Source of the DNA: Nitrospinota bacterium
GTDB taxonomy: Bacteria > UBA8248
Assembly: GCA_003506735.1 (NCBI GenBank)
Contig: DNYS01000139.1
Location: 1-33,413 of the forward strand
Length of the DNA stretch: 33,413 bases
Reading direction: 5' to 3'
The position numbers and the translations under genes are program-made. The notes below the pieces were generated by a model. The model saw only the letters and a list, made by a program, of their open reading frames with translations, made no database searches and was not told where the DNA came from. Shown here in pieces: positions 8,422 through 15,860 of the stretch. Position 1 is the stretch's first letter. Each line of letters begins with the position of its first letter.

Positions 8422-9176
8422 GCGAGGCGGTGCTCGAAGGGCGGGGGATCACCAAGCGCTTCGGCGGCCTGACGGCGGTCTCGGCGGTGGATTTCACCTT
8501 GCGCAAGGGCGAAATTCTCGGCCTGATCGGACCCAACGGCGCGGGGAAGACCACCCTCCTGAATTGCATCACGGGGTTCGACTCGCCGGACGAGGGCGAG
8601 GTTCTCTTGCAGGGGGAGCGGATCGAAACCCTCAAGCCACACGCCATCACGCGGAAGGGTATCGCCCGCACGTTTCAGATTGTCCAGCCGTTTCCGAGTC
8701 TCACCGTGCTGGACAACGTGACCATGGGAGCCCTGTTCGGCGCCCATAAAAAGGGGCAAGAAGTTGCCCGCGCGCGAGAGGCCGCGAAAGATAAACTCGA
8801 AATGGTCGGCCTGATCGAAAAGGCGGACCATTTGGCGTCCGAGCTTACCCTCGCCGAGCGAAAGCGGCTTGAACTGGCGAAATCACTCGCCACCGAGCCC
8901 GAGATTCTTTTGCTCGACGAGGTGAATGCGGGGCTGAACCCGACCGAGATTCAAGTCGCGATCTCACTGATCCAAAAGATCAGGGAGGGGGGCGTCACCA
9001 TATTGGTGATCGAGCACCTGATGAAGGTCATTATGGGGCTCTCGGACCGCGTCATCGTTTTGCACCACGGGGAAAAAATCGCAGAAGGGCCTCCCCGGGA
9101 GGTGACGAGCGACGAGCGGGTGATCAAGGCGTATCTGGGCGATAAATACGCCGCAATGATGGACAAGATGAGCTGA
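8418..9176 (+). CDS. livG: ABC transporter ATP-binding protein (LivG family)
   Basis: This 252-aa cytoplasmic ATPase energises the LivHM channel. Walker A GPNGAGKT lies at 38-45, the Q-loop at Q87, and Walker B ILLLDE at 163-168, with the H-loop histidine in VIEHLM. The ABC signature is unusual: where most ATPases have LSGGQ and typical LivG has LSYGQ, this protein reads LTLAERKR (143-150). The same substitution pattern exists in a recognised LivG subgroup as I recall it, so loss of function is not implied. Start ATG 8418 overlaps the livM stop. The second ATPase gene, livF, follows after 16 nt. Confidence 0.9.
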   Translation: MSEAVLEGRGITKRFGGLTAVSAVDFTLRKGEILGLIGPNGAGKTTLLNCITGFDSPDEGEVLLQGERIETLKPHAITRKGIARTFQIVQPFPSLTVLDNVTMGALFGAHKKGQEVARAREAAKDKLEMVGLIEKADHLASELTLAERKRLELAKSLATEPEILLLDEVNAGLNPTEIQVAISLIQKIREGGVTILVIEHLMKVIMGLSDRVIVLHHGEKIAEGPPREVTSDERVIKAYLGDKYAAMMDKMS

Positions 9177-9192
9177 GGCGGGGCGCAAGGAT

Positions 9193-9930
9193 ATGACGGC
9201 ATCACCGGAAAACGGAGCGAATCTGCTGGAGGTCCGGGATCTCCAGGGTGGATACGGCGACGTGCAGGTCCTCTGGGGGATCGGGCTCGATGTCAGAGCC
9301 GGTGAAATCGTTGCGATTGTGGGAAGCAACGGCGCCGGAAAATCGACCTTTTTGCGTATGCTCTCGGGCGTTCTGCCGCGCCGGGCGGGGACGGTTTTCC
9401 TCGAGGGCGAGTCCATGGAGGGCATGGGTCCCGACGTTGTCGTTGCGAAGGGGATTTCGCATGTGCCCGAGGGCCGAGGCCTCTTCGCGGCGATGAGTGT
9501 CGAGGAGAATTTGTTGATGGGCGGATACGCCCGGAACATGACGGATGATGAGCTCGGCGGGGAGCTCGACCGGGTGTACGGGTTTTTCCCGCGCCTGGCG
9601 GAGCGGAAAAACCAGCTGGCGGGAAGCATGTCGGGAGGGGAGCAGCAGATGTGCGCCATCGGGCGCGGGTTGATGGCGCGGCCCAAGCTTCTTCTTATCG
9701 ACGAGCTTTCCCTCGGCCTGGCGCCCCGGCTGGTGGAGGAGCTTTGCGGATTTGTGAAGCAAATTAACGAGGAAGGGGTGACCATCATGCTCGTGGAGCA
9801 GGATGTCCTGACGGCTTTCGAACTCGCCAGCCGGGCCTATGTATTCGAATCCGGGCGGGTGGCGATGTCTGGTCCGACGGGGGAGTTGCTGGAAAACCCC
9901 GAGGTGAAAAAAGCGTATCTGGGCATTTAG
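9193..9930 (+). CDS. livF: ABC transporter ATP-binding protein (LivF family)
   Basis: This is the 245-aa second ATPase of the importer. Walker A GSNGAGKS is at 44-51, the canonical signature MSGGEQQ at 146-152 and Walker B LLLIDE at 166-171, followed by LSLGLAP, which is typical of LivF. The GLFAAMSVEENLLMGGYAR segment matches the LivF Q-loop-to-helical-domain region. The intact signature here, against the degenerate one in LivG, means the two composite ATP sites may not be equivalent. It is separated from the binding-protein gene by an 88-nt spacer that contains a hairpin. Confidence 0.91.
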   Translation: MTASPENGANLLEVRDLQGGYGDVQVLWGIGLDVRAGEIVAIVGSNGAGKSTFLRMLSGVLPRRAGTVFLEGESMEGMGPDVVVAKGISHVPEGRGLFAAMSVEENLLMGGYARNMTDDELGGELDRVYGFFPRLAERKNQLAGSMSGGEQQMCAIGRGLMARPKLLLIDELSLGLAPRLVEELCGFVKQINEEGVTIMLVEQDVLTAFELASRAYVFESGRVAMSGPTGELLENPEVKKAYLGI

Positions 9931-9960
9931 CCCGGTTGATTGGAGCGGAAACACAAGGGG

Positions 9961-9986
9961 CGGGCCTTGCTCGAATGCATGGCCCG
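9961..9986 (+). promoter_or_regulatory. Intercistronic hairpin between livF and the binding-protein gene
   Basis: CGGGCC at 9961-9966 pairs with GGCCCG at 9981-9986. An inner TGC/GCA pair (9968-9970 with 9977-9979) closes a six-base loop, with one T-T mismatch between the two helices. There is no T-tract. Such hairpins between ATPase and binding-protein cistrons can cut or stabilise mRNA so that the binding protein is made in excess; that role is inferred. Confidence 0.4.
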
Positions 9987-10018
9987 GTGAAGTGAACATC
10001 CAATGGGAGGCGCATAAC

Positions 10019-11230
10019 ATGAAACGTCGTGGATTGTTGTTTACACTCGTTGCGGTATTCCTTTTTTCGCTGGCCGTGGCTGGAATTCCCGGTCCGCAAG
10101 AGGCCCAAGCGGCAAGAATGATCAAGCTGGGCGCGGCCCTGCCGCTCACGGGGCCCCTGGCCACCGAGGGCAAGAAGCAGCGGGCGGGTTATGAGATTTG
10201 GCGCGAGCGTGTGAACGCTCAGGGCGGCGTGAACGTCGGCGGCAAAAAGATGAAGGTCAAGATCATTTACTTCGATTATGAGAGCAAAACCCCCACGGCC
10301 ACCAAGCTGGCCGAAAGGCTCATCACCCGGGAAAAGGTGGACCTGATTCTCGGTCCCTTCGGAAGCGGAGCGACCAAATCCGTCGGCGCCATCACCGAGC
10401 GCTATCAGATTCCCATGATCGCCCCGGTGGCCAGCTCCGAACCGATTTTCAGCCAAGGCTACAAATATATGTTCGGGTTGCTGGCGCCGAACTCCTTTTT
10501 GCCCAACAACTTCTTTGCGCTTCTCAAAAAGCAGAACCCGAGGCCCAAAACGATGGCCTTCGCCACGCGGAATGACTTTTTCCCGCGCTATATCACCAAG
10601 GCGATTCGCTCGCAGGCGAAGAAACACGGATTCACGGATGTCTACTACGCCGAGTTCCCGAAGGACTCTAAAGACCACTCCACCTGGCTCACGGTGGTGA
10701 AGGGCAAAAAGCCGGACGTCTTGATGATAGCGGGCTACCTGCCGGACACCCTGCTCGCCACCAAGCAGGCGAACGAGCTGGGCGTTAAACCGAAAATCCT
10801 GTTCACCATGGTCGGGCCGGTCTACTCGCAGTTCACCGATGCGCTCGGATCGACCGCGAACAACATTCTGACTGCGGCCTGGTGGGGAGAGGCGCTGGAC
10901 TATAAGGGCAACTTTATCGGAACCGCCCAGGACTTCGGCAAGATCTGGAGAAAGAAATTCAACAAGGAGCCGGACTACGTGGCAGCGGCTTCGACGGCGG
11001 CGGGTATCGTGGCGCAGCGGGCTTTCGAGGCCGCCGGCTCCTTGAACAAGAAAAAAGTCCGGGACGCCATCGCCAATACCAATATCCAGACTTTCTTCGG
11101 TCCCGTGAAGTTCGATAAGCGCGGCCAAAACACCGCGAGCGCCATCGTTCTCTTTCAGGTGCAGGGCGGAAAGCGCAAGACGGTGTGGCCGCCGAGCGTG
11201 GCCAACGGCAAGTTCATTTACCCCAGATAA
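10019..11230 (+). CDS. Periplasmic substrate-binding protein of the Liv-type ABC importer (LivK/Leu-Ile-Val family)
   Basis: This 403-aa exported binding protein starts at ATG 10019, behind a strong GGGAGG RBS. Residues 1-31 form a signal peptide: KRR, a hydrophobic core, then a likely cleavage after AQA. The mature protein opens with IKLGAALPLTGPLATEG, the hallmark of the type I fold of amino-acid/amide-binding proteins. It continues with AERLITREKVDLILGPFGSGAT and the inter-lobe AFATRNDFFPRYITKA. The ligand may be a branched-chain amino acid, an amide or an aromatic acid; members of this family bind all three. Location after livHMGF and before a hairpin supports one transcription unit with the binding protein last. 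Confidence 0.88.
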   Translation: MKRRGLLFTLVAVFLFSLAVAGIPGPQEAQAARMIKLGAALPLTGPLATEGKKQRAGYEIWRERVNAQGGVNVGGKKMKVKIIYFDYESKTPTATKLAERLITREKVDLILGPFGSGATKSVGAITERYQIPMIAPVASSEPIFSQGYKYMFGLLAPNSFLPNNFFALLKKQNPRPKTMAFATRNDFFPRYITKAIRSQAKKHGFTDVYYAEFPKDSKDHSTWLTVVKGKKPDVLMIAGYLPDTLLATKQANELGVKPKILFTMVGPVYSQFTDALGSTANNILTAAWWGEALDYKGNFIGTAQDFGKIWRKKFNKEPDYVAAASTAAGIVAQRAFEAAGSLNKKKVRDAIANTNIQTFFGPVKFDKRGQNTASAIVLFQVQGGKRKTVWPPSVANGKFIYPR

Positions 11231-11245
11231 CAATCATCACCGGGC

Positions 11246-11280
11246 GGGTGCGCCGCTATGGAAATAATGGCGGCGCACCC
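11246..11280 (+). terminator. Strong hairpin after the Liv binding-protein gene
   Basis: GGGTGCGCCGC at 11246-11256 is perfectly complementary to GCGGCGCACCC at 11270-11280. The pairing continues inward through a G-U pair and two A-T pairs, giving about 14 bp with a 7-nt loop. It starts 15 nt after the binding-protein stop and ends 20 nt before the next start codon. No T-run follows, so it may act as an mRNA 3'-end stabiliser or partial terminator rather than a classical Rho-independent terminator. Confidence 0.55.
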
Positions 11281-11300
11281 ATTCCCAAAGGCGGATCGAC

Positions 11301-12104
11301 ATGCCGACTATCCGGCTACCGAACGATGACGAAGTGCCCGAAGCGGCCAGAGAGCTGGTTAAGCGGATCAAGACCCGCGAAAAGCGCGTGTTCGGGATCG
11401 ATACGCTTTCGAACGTCTGGCGGGCGATGGCCCATCATCCCGAATACATGCACGCGAATTGGGAACGATCTCGCGCGACCATGCAGCGGGGCGATGTGCC
11501 TCCGCTCATCAAGGAGATGGTCGCCTCGTCGGTTTCGGTCATGAATGCGTGCGAGTACTGAATGGACTCTCATATCGCCGCGGTCATGCGGATGGGAATT
11601 GATGAGAAGGGAATTACAGAGCTGATCGGCCTTGCGGATCACGTATCGGGTATGAACAAGGTCGCTTTCGGCCTCTTGCTGGATGAGGAGGACGGGGACG
11701 GCGCGCCGCTCCTGCCCTATCCGGAGGAGAGCGAGATCGAACCCTCCGTCCGCGAGATGCTCTCCGAGGTGGAGGAGATGGAGTCGGCCCGGCTGGGCCG
11801 GCCGGGCGTGCCGGCCTACTGGCGCTCCCTGGCCCGGAACCGGCATTACTTCGGATCAACATGGAAAAAGCACCGCCTCATGCTGGACGGAGGGGTGCTC
11901 GATCCGGAGGCGAAGGCGGCGGTTGGCCTGGGCGTGAGCGCGACGAACGGGAGCCGCTATTTCATCCGGTATTTTCACGCGGCCCTGGTCAATATCGGCT
12001 GGGAGCCGGGGCGTATCCTGGAGATTTTCGGGGTGGTTGATCACTACAACAGCTTCAACACCCTGGCGACTGGGATGCAGATCGAGTCGGACATCAAGCC
12101 GTAA
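11301..12104 (+). CDS. AhpD/carboxymuconolactone-decarboxylase-like selenoprotein (TGA read as selenocysteine)
   Basis: Two ORFs (11301-11561 and 11562-12104) share one frame and are separated only by TGA 11559-11561. Read through as selenocysteine, they give a 267-aa protein. AhpD-family enzymes carry a redox CxxC followed four residues later by His. Here the same pattern reads C84-E85-Y86-U87 and H91 within NACEY(U)MDSHIAAV, so the TGA falls exactly on the second catalytic cysteine. A stem-loop suited to a bacterial SECIS follows immediately. A second AhpD-like repeat spans about 165-260, but its equivalent motif is S218-R-Y-F221 and lacks redox residues. A thiol/selenol peroxidase or disulfide-reductase role is likely. 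The molybdenum hydroxylase genes start 31 nt downstream. Alternatives are a nonsense mutation, or a second protein starting at ATG 11562, which would split the active-site motif. Confidence 0.78.
11559..11607 (+). promoter_or_regulatory. Candidate bacterial SECIS element following the in-frame TGA
   Basis: The outer stem is TCTCAT 11568-11573 with ATGAGA 11602-11607 (6 bp, perfect). The apical stem is CCGCG 11578-11582 with TGCGG 11587-11591 (including one G-U pair), and the four-base loop is GTCA at 11583-11586. The loop begins 21 nt after the TGA and has G at its first position. This agrees with the recalled features of bacterial SECIS elements: a short apical helix just downstream of UGA and a G among the first loop bases. 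An asymmetric internal loop (4 by 10 nt) separates the helices. Folding was done by eye. Confidence 0.6.
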
Positions 12105-12135
12105 TACCGGCGAAACGCGCCGGAGAGGAAGGCCC

Positions 12136-12990
12136 ATGGAATACATACGCGCCTCGTCTGTCGATGAAGCCATTGCCGCCGCCGGCTCGGGCGCCGCCAT
12201 CGTGGCGGGCGGGACGAACCTCGTGCCCGATGTGCTCTTCGGGCGGAACGCGGTGGAGCGGGTGGTCGATATCAGCCGCCTGGACGAGTTGCGATTTATC
12301 GAAAGCGCCGGCGGTCGAATCCGCATGGGGGCGCTTGCGACGGTGACGGACCTGCTCGGATCGGACCTGATCCAGCGGGAGGCAACGCCGCTGCACGAGA
12401 GCGCCGTGGAATTCGCGGCCCCCCTGGTCCGCAACCGGGCCACGGTGGCGGGCAATATCATGGACGCATCTCCCGCCGCGGACCTGGCTCCGCCCCTGCT
12501 CGCCCAGGACGCTGATGTTGAGCTGACCTCGGCGGCGGGCCGGCGGACTCTTCCGCTTTGCGAATTTTTCCTGGACTACCGGAAGACAGCCGTCCGGTCG
12601 GGGGAACTCGTGACGGCAATTTCGATACGCCCGCTGGGCGAGGGTGGCCGGGCCGCCTATTGCAAACTCCAGCTCCGGCGGGCGATGGCCATTTCAGTGG
12701 TGAGCGTGGCGGTCGCCCTTTGGATGAACGAGGACACCTGCGTGGACGCCGGCATAGGCCTCGGCGCCGCCGCCGCGGTGCCGTACCGGGCGGAAGCGGC
12801 CGAGGAGGCTTTGCGGGGCCGGGTGGTTGGCGAGGCGGAAATCGATGCGGCGGCGGACGCCGCCCGCGAGAGCGCATCGCCCATCGATGATGTCCGTGCC
12901 TCGGTGGACTACCGGAGGAAAATGTGCGGGGTGCTTGTGCGGCGCATGTTGCGGAAGGCGATGGGATTGCCCGAGGCCGCGCGAGCGTGA
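12136..12990 (+). CDS. Molybdenum hydroxylase FAD-binding subunit (CoxM/XdhB-type)
   Basis: This is the 284-aa medium subunit of a xanthine dehydrogenase/CO dehydrogenase-type complex. Two FAD pyrophosphate motifs are visible: AGGTNLVPD at 24-32 and TVAGNIMDASPAADLAP at 103-119. The latter matches the TxGGNI/ANASPAAD pattern, although the first glycine position reads A. The C-terminal domain (about 170-280) is the usual CO-dehydrogenase flavoprotein C-terminal fold. ATG 12136 follows a good GAGGAAGG RBS; a longer in-frame start lies inside the preceding selenoprotein gene and is rejected. The gene order FAD, 2Fe-2S, Mo matches many three-subunit hydroxylases. It passes electrons from the 2Fe-2S subunit to an acceptor. 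Confidence 0.88.
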   Translation: MEYIRASSVDEAIAAAGSGAAIVAGGTNLVPDVLFGRNAVERVVDISRLDELRFIESAGGRIRMGALATVTDLLGSDLIQREATPLHESAVEFAAPLVRNRATVAGNIMDASPAADLAPPLLAQDADVELTSAAGRRTLPLCEFFLDYRKTAVRSGELVTAISIRPLGEGGRAAYCKLQLRRAMAISVVSVAVALWMNEDTCVDAGIGLGAAAAVPYRAEAAEEALRGRVVGEAEIDAAADAARESASPIDDVRASVDYRRKMCGVLVRRMLRKAMGLPEAARA

Positions 12991-13027
12991 GGCGCGCCTT
13001 TTATCCGATGAATGAGGAAGTGGGACC

Positions 13028-13510
13028 ATGAGCGATTATGAGATTCGCCTGGTTGTGAACGGCAAGAGCGAGACGGTGACCGCCGAAGGCGGCGAAACCC
13101 TCCTTCGCGCATTGCGCAGGATGGGCCATGCCGATGTCAAACTCAGCTGCGAGGGCGGCGACTGCGGGGCATGCGCGGTGATTCTCGACGGAGTGGCCGT
13201 GAACGCCTGTCTGGTCTTCGCGGTTCAGGCGGATGGATGTGAGGTCACCACCGTCCGGGGAATCGGGACCGAGGACGGCCTTCATCCGATCCAGCTCCGA
13301 ATGATCGAAAAAGGCGGGGTGCAGTGCGGCTTCTGCACCCCCGGGGTGATCGTCTCCGCCAAGGCGCTCATCGACGAAAACCCGGACCCCACCCGGGAGG
13401 ACATTCAGCGGGGCCTGGCTGGAAATCTTTGCCGCTGCACGGGCTACAAGAAAATTTTCGAGGCCGTCGAGGCGGCCGCCGGGGACATCCGGAAAGGAGA
13501 CGGCGCATGA
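13028..13510 (+). CDS. Molybdenum hydroxylase 2Fe-2S subunit (CoxS/XdhC-type)
   Basis: This 160-aa small subunit carries both iron-sulfur clusters of the complex. Plant-ferredoxin-type ligands are C41, C46, C49 (CEGGDCGAC) and C61. The C-terminal helical-domain cluster uses C100, C103 (QCGFCTPG) and C135, C137 (CRCTGY). All eight cysteines are present and the length is normal. The start ATG 13028 follows GAGGAAGTGGG. Its last codons overlap the large-subunit start (ATGA at 13507-13510), so the two are coupled. It shuttles electrons from the molybdenum centre to FAD. Confidence 0.93.
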   Translation: MSDYEIRLVVNGKSETVTAEGGETLLRALRRMGHADVKLSCEGGDCGACAVILDGVAVNACLVFAVQADGCEVTTVRGIGTEDGLHPIQLRMIEKGGVQCGFCTPGVIVSAKALIDENPDPTREDIQRGLAGNLCRCTGYKKIFEAVEAAAGDIRKGDGA

Positions 13511-15783
13511 GCGAGCGCATAATTGGCCGTCCCATGCCCATCATCGACGCCGTGGAGAAGGTCTCGGGCGCGACAGTTTTCATCAACGACCTGGAGCTTC
13601 CCGGCGCGCTTGTCGGCAAGGCGCTCAGAAGTCCGCATCCCCACGCGAGGATTTTGAACATCGATACATCGCGGGCGGAGCGCCTTCCCGGGGTGGCGGC
13701 CGTGCTCTCGCGGAACAACACGCCGGAGGCGCCCTTCGGAATCAACATCAAGGATGAGGCCGCGTTCTGCCGGGAGAAGGTACGCTACGAAGGCGACGAG
13801 GTGGCCGCCGTCGCGGCGGTGGACGAGGACACCGCGCGGGAGGCGCTTTCGCTTATCGAGGTGGAATACGAGGTTCTCCCCTCCGCGACGGACCCTTTCG
13901 CCGCCCTGGAAGAGGGGGCTCCCATCGTGCACGATTACGCCTCCGGAAACATCGCCAACCAGTTCCATATCAAGCGGGGCGAAATCGACGAGGCGTTCAA
14001 GAACGCCGAGGCCGTCTTTTCGGACGATTTTCATACCCACTTCGCGCACCAGGCATATATCGAGCCCACCGGCTGCGCCGCCCGGTGGCATCCCGACGGG
14101 CGCATCTCTCTATGGGGCTGCCTCCAGTCGGTTTTCCTGATCCCCACCTTCATGCTCTCTCCGGTCATGGGGATGCCGGCCGGCAAATTTCGGGTGACGC
14201 AGACCAAGCCCGGGGGCGCTTTCGGCGGAAAGCTCGACGTGAAGGCCGCACTGATGGCGGCCATGCTCAGCCGGGCGGCCCAGAAGCCGGTGAGGTTCAT
14301 TCTCTCCCTCGAGGAAGATCTCGTTTCCATGCGCCCCCGGATGCCGGTCCATATCTCCCTCGAATCCGCCTGGAATAAAAACGGCGCGCTGGCTGGAAAG
14401 CGGGTCAAAATCGTTGCCGAAAACGGCGCTTATTGCTCGCTTTCGCCTGCTATCATGAGCTCCATCGCGCTCCGCACCGATAATCTCTACAAAACCCCGG
14501 CGGCGGAGATCGAGGGCAAGCTTGTTTACACCAACGTCATTCCCTCGGGACAGATGCGGGGTTTCGGCAACGTTCAGGCCACCTATTCATGGGAGAGTCA
14601 CCTCGACAACGTGGCCGATGGCCTGGGGATCGACCCGGCGGAACTTCGCCTCAAAAACTATGTGGAAACGGGAGACCTCACCATCCATGGCTGGAAGATC
14701 GAAAGCTGCGCCGTGGCAGACGCCACCAGATACGTGGTTGATAAAATTGATTGGAAGGCCAAGCGCGAACAGGGCGGCAAGGGACGCGGGGTCGGTCTCG
14801 CGAGTTGCATCCACGTAACGGGCAACAAGGGCTTTTCCGCCGCACTCGGTCCCGACGGTACAGACCCATCGAGCGGGGTGGTGCGGATCGACGAAGAGGG
14901 CCAGGTGGAAATCTGGTCGGGCGAGTCCGACCTTGGCCAAGGCGCGACCAGCGTGATGGCTTACATCGCCTCGGAAGTCCTGGGAATTCCGGTTGCCCGC
15001 TTCAAGGTGCCCCCGACCGATACGGGCTACATGCCCTACGGGCTGGGGGCGTTCGCGAGCCGAATCACCCTCCTCGCGGGAAACGCTGTCAAGCTCGCTG
15101 CCGAGGATGCCCGGAAGAACCTGCTCGAGGCGGCCGCCGAGGCGATGGAAATTCCAGCCTCCGACCTTGAGATCGTAGAGGGGGAGGTGATGGCGAAATC
15201 CCTCTCGGACCGGAGCATGCCGGTGGGAGAAGTTGTCCGGAAAGCCGGAAGCATCATCGAGGGCAGCGGAAAATGGCTGGCCGGGGGAGACGTTCTGGAC
15301 GATCAAAAATACGGCAACCCCTCGACGACATACTCCTTCAGCACCCACGCCGCCGAGGTGGATGTCGATATGGAGACCGGGGTCGTCACCGTGCTTCAGA
15401 TTTGCGCCGGGCACGATCCGGGCCGGGTCATCAACCGGCTCGGCGCGGAGGGCCAGGTCGAGGGCGGCGTGGTTCAGGGAATGAGCTACTCCATGATGGA
15501 GGGGCTCGCGCCGGACGCCGGCCATGTGCGCGGCCGGAATTTTCACGACTATCTCATCGCCACCTCGATGGATATCCCTCCGGTGGAGCACGAATTTTTT
15601 GAATCCATGGACCCGCATGGTCCATATGGAGCGAAGGGCCTGGCCGAGGTGGCGATCAATCCCATCACCGCCGCCATCTGCAACGCCATCTATCACGCCA
15701 CCGGCGGCGCGAGAATCCACTCCCTGCCGATCTCGCCCGAGCGTGTTCTTGAGGCTATCGACGAGGTGCGCGCCGGATCGTAA
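13507..15783 (+). CDS. Molybdenum hydroxylase molybdopterin-binding large subunit (xanthine dehydrogenase family)
   Basis: This 758-aa catalytic subunit binds the molybdopterin cofactor. Domain order is an N-terminal aldehyde oxidase/xanthine dehydrogenase a/b hammerhead (about 15-125) followed by the Mo-binding domain. Motifs include GGAFGGKLD, SGQMRGFGNVQ, GESDLGQGATSVMAYI and the C-terminal GAKGLAEVA, with E714 as the probable catalytic glutamate. The CoxL active-site loop with AYxCSFR is absent, so this is not a form I CO dehydrogenase. It looks more like enzymes hydroxylating aromatic, N-heterocyclic or aldehyde substrates. ATG 13507 is preferred; the frame is open upstream to 13324, but that part lies over the 2Fe-2S gene and has no family similarity. 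Confidence 0.9.
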   Translation: MSERIIGRPMPIIDAVEKVSGATVFINDLELPGALVGKALRSPHPHARILNIDTSRAERLPGVAAVLSRNNTPEAPFGINIKDEAAFCREKVRYEGDEVAAVAAVDEDTAREALSLIEVEYEVLPSATDPFAALEEGAPIVHDYASGNIANQFHIKRGEIDEAFKNAEAVFSDDFHTHFAHQAYIEPTGCAARWHPDGRISLWGCLQSVFLIPTFMLSPVMGMPAGKFRVTQTKPGGAFGGKLDVKAALMAAMLSRAAQKPVRFILSLEEDLVSMRPRMPVHISLESAWNKNGALAGKRVKIVAENGAYCSLSPAIMSSIALRTDNLYKTPAAEIEGKLVYTNVIPSGQMRGFGNVQATYSWESHLDNVADGLGIDPAELRLKNYVETGDLTIHGWKIESCAVADATRYVVDKIDWKAKREQGGKGRGVGLASCIHVTGNKGFSAALGPDGTDPSSGVVRIDEEGQVEIWSGESDLGQGATSVMAYIASEVLGIPVARFKVPPTDTGYMPYGLGAFASRITLLAGNAVKLAAEDARKNLLEAAAEAMEIPASDLEIVEGEVMAKSLSDRSMPVGEVVRKAGSIIEGSGKWLAGGDVLDDQKYGNPSTTYSFSTHAAEVDVDMETGVVTVLQICAGHDPGRVINRLGAEGQVEGGVVQGMSYSMMEGLAPDAGHVRGRNFHDYLIATSMDIPPVEHEFFESMDPHGPYGAKGLAEVAINPITAAICNAIYHATGGARIHSLPISPERVLEAIDEVRAGS

Positions 15784-15860
15784 GGGTCTCCAACAGCCGT
15801 CTGGGAAGCTGGGAATTGGGGGGGGATGGGGGGTCCATTCGCGGCGGCGGGGGGTGATGA

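Noticed and set aside
11562..12104. Separate 180-aa gene starting at ATG next to the TGA
   Set aside because: Starting here would cut the CxxC-type motif in two, and there is no good RBS; read-through as selenocysteine explains both pieces better, though separate translation is not excluded.
13507..15783. Carbon monoxide dehydrogenase (CoxL) assignment for the Mo subunit
   Set aside because: The AYxCSFR active-site loop of form I CoxL is absent; the sequence has an RGFGN-type loop as in xanthine dehydrogenase relatives.
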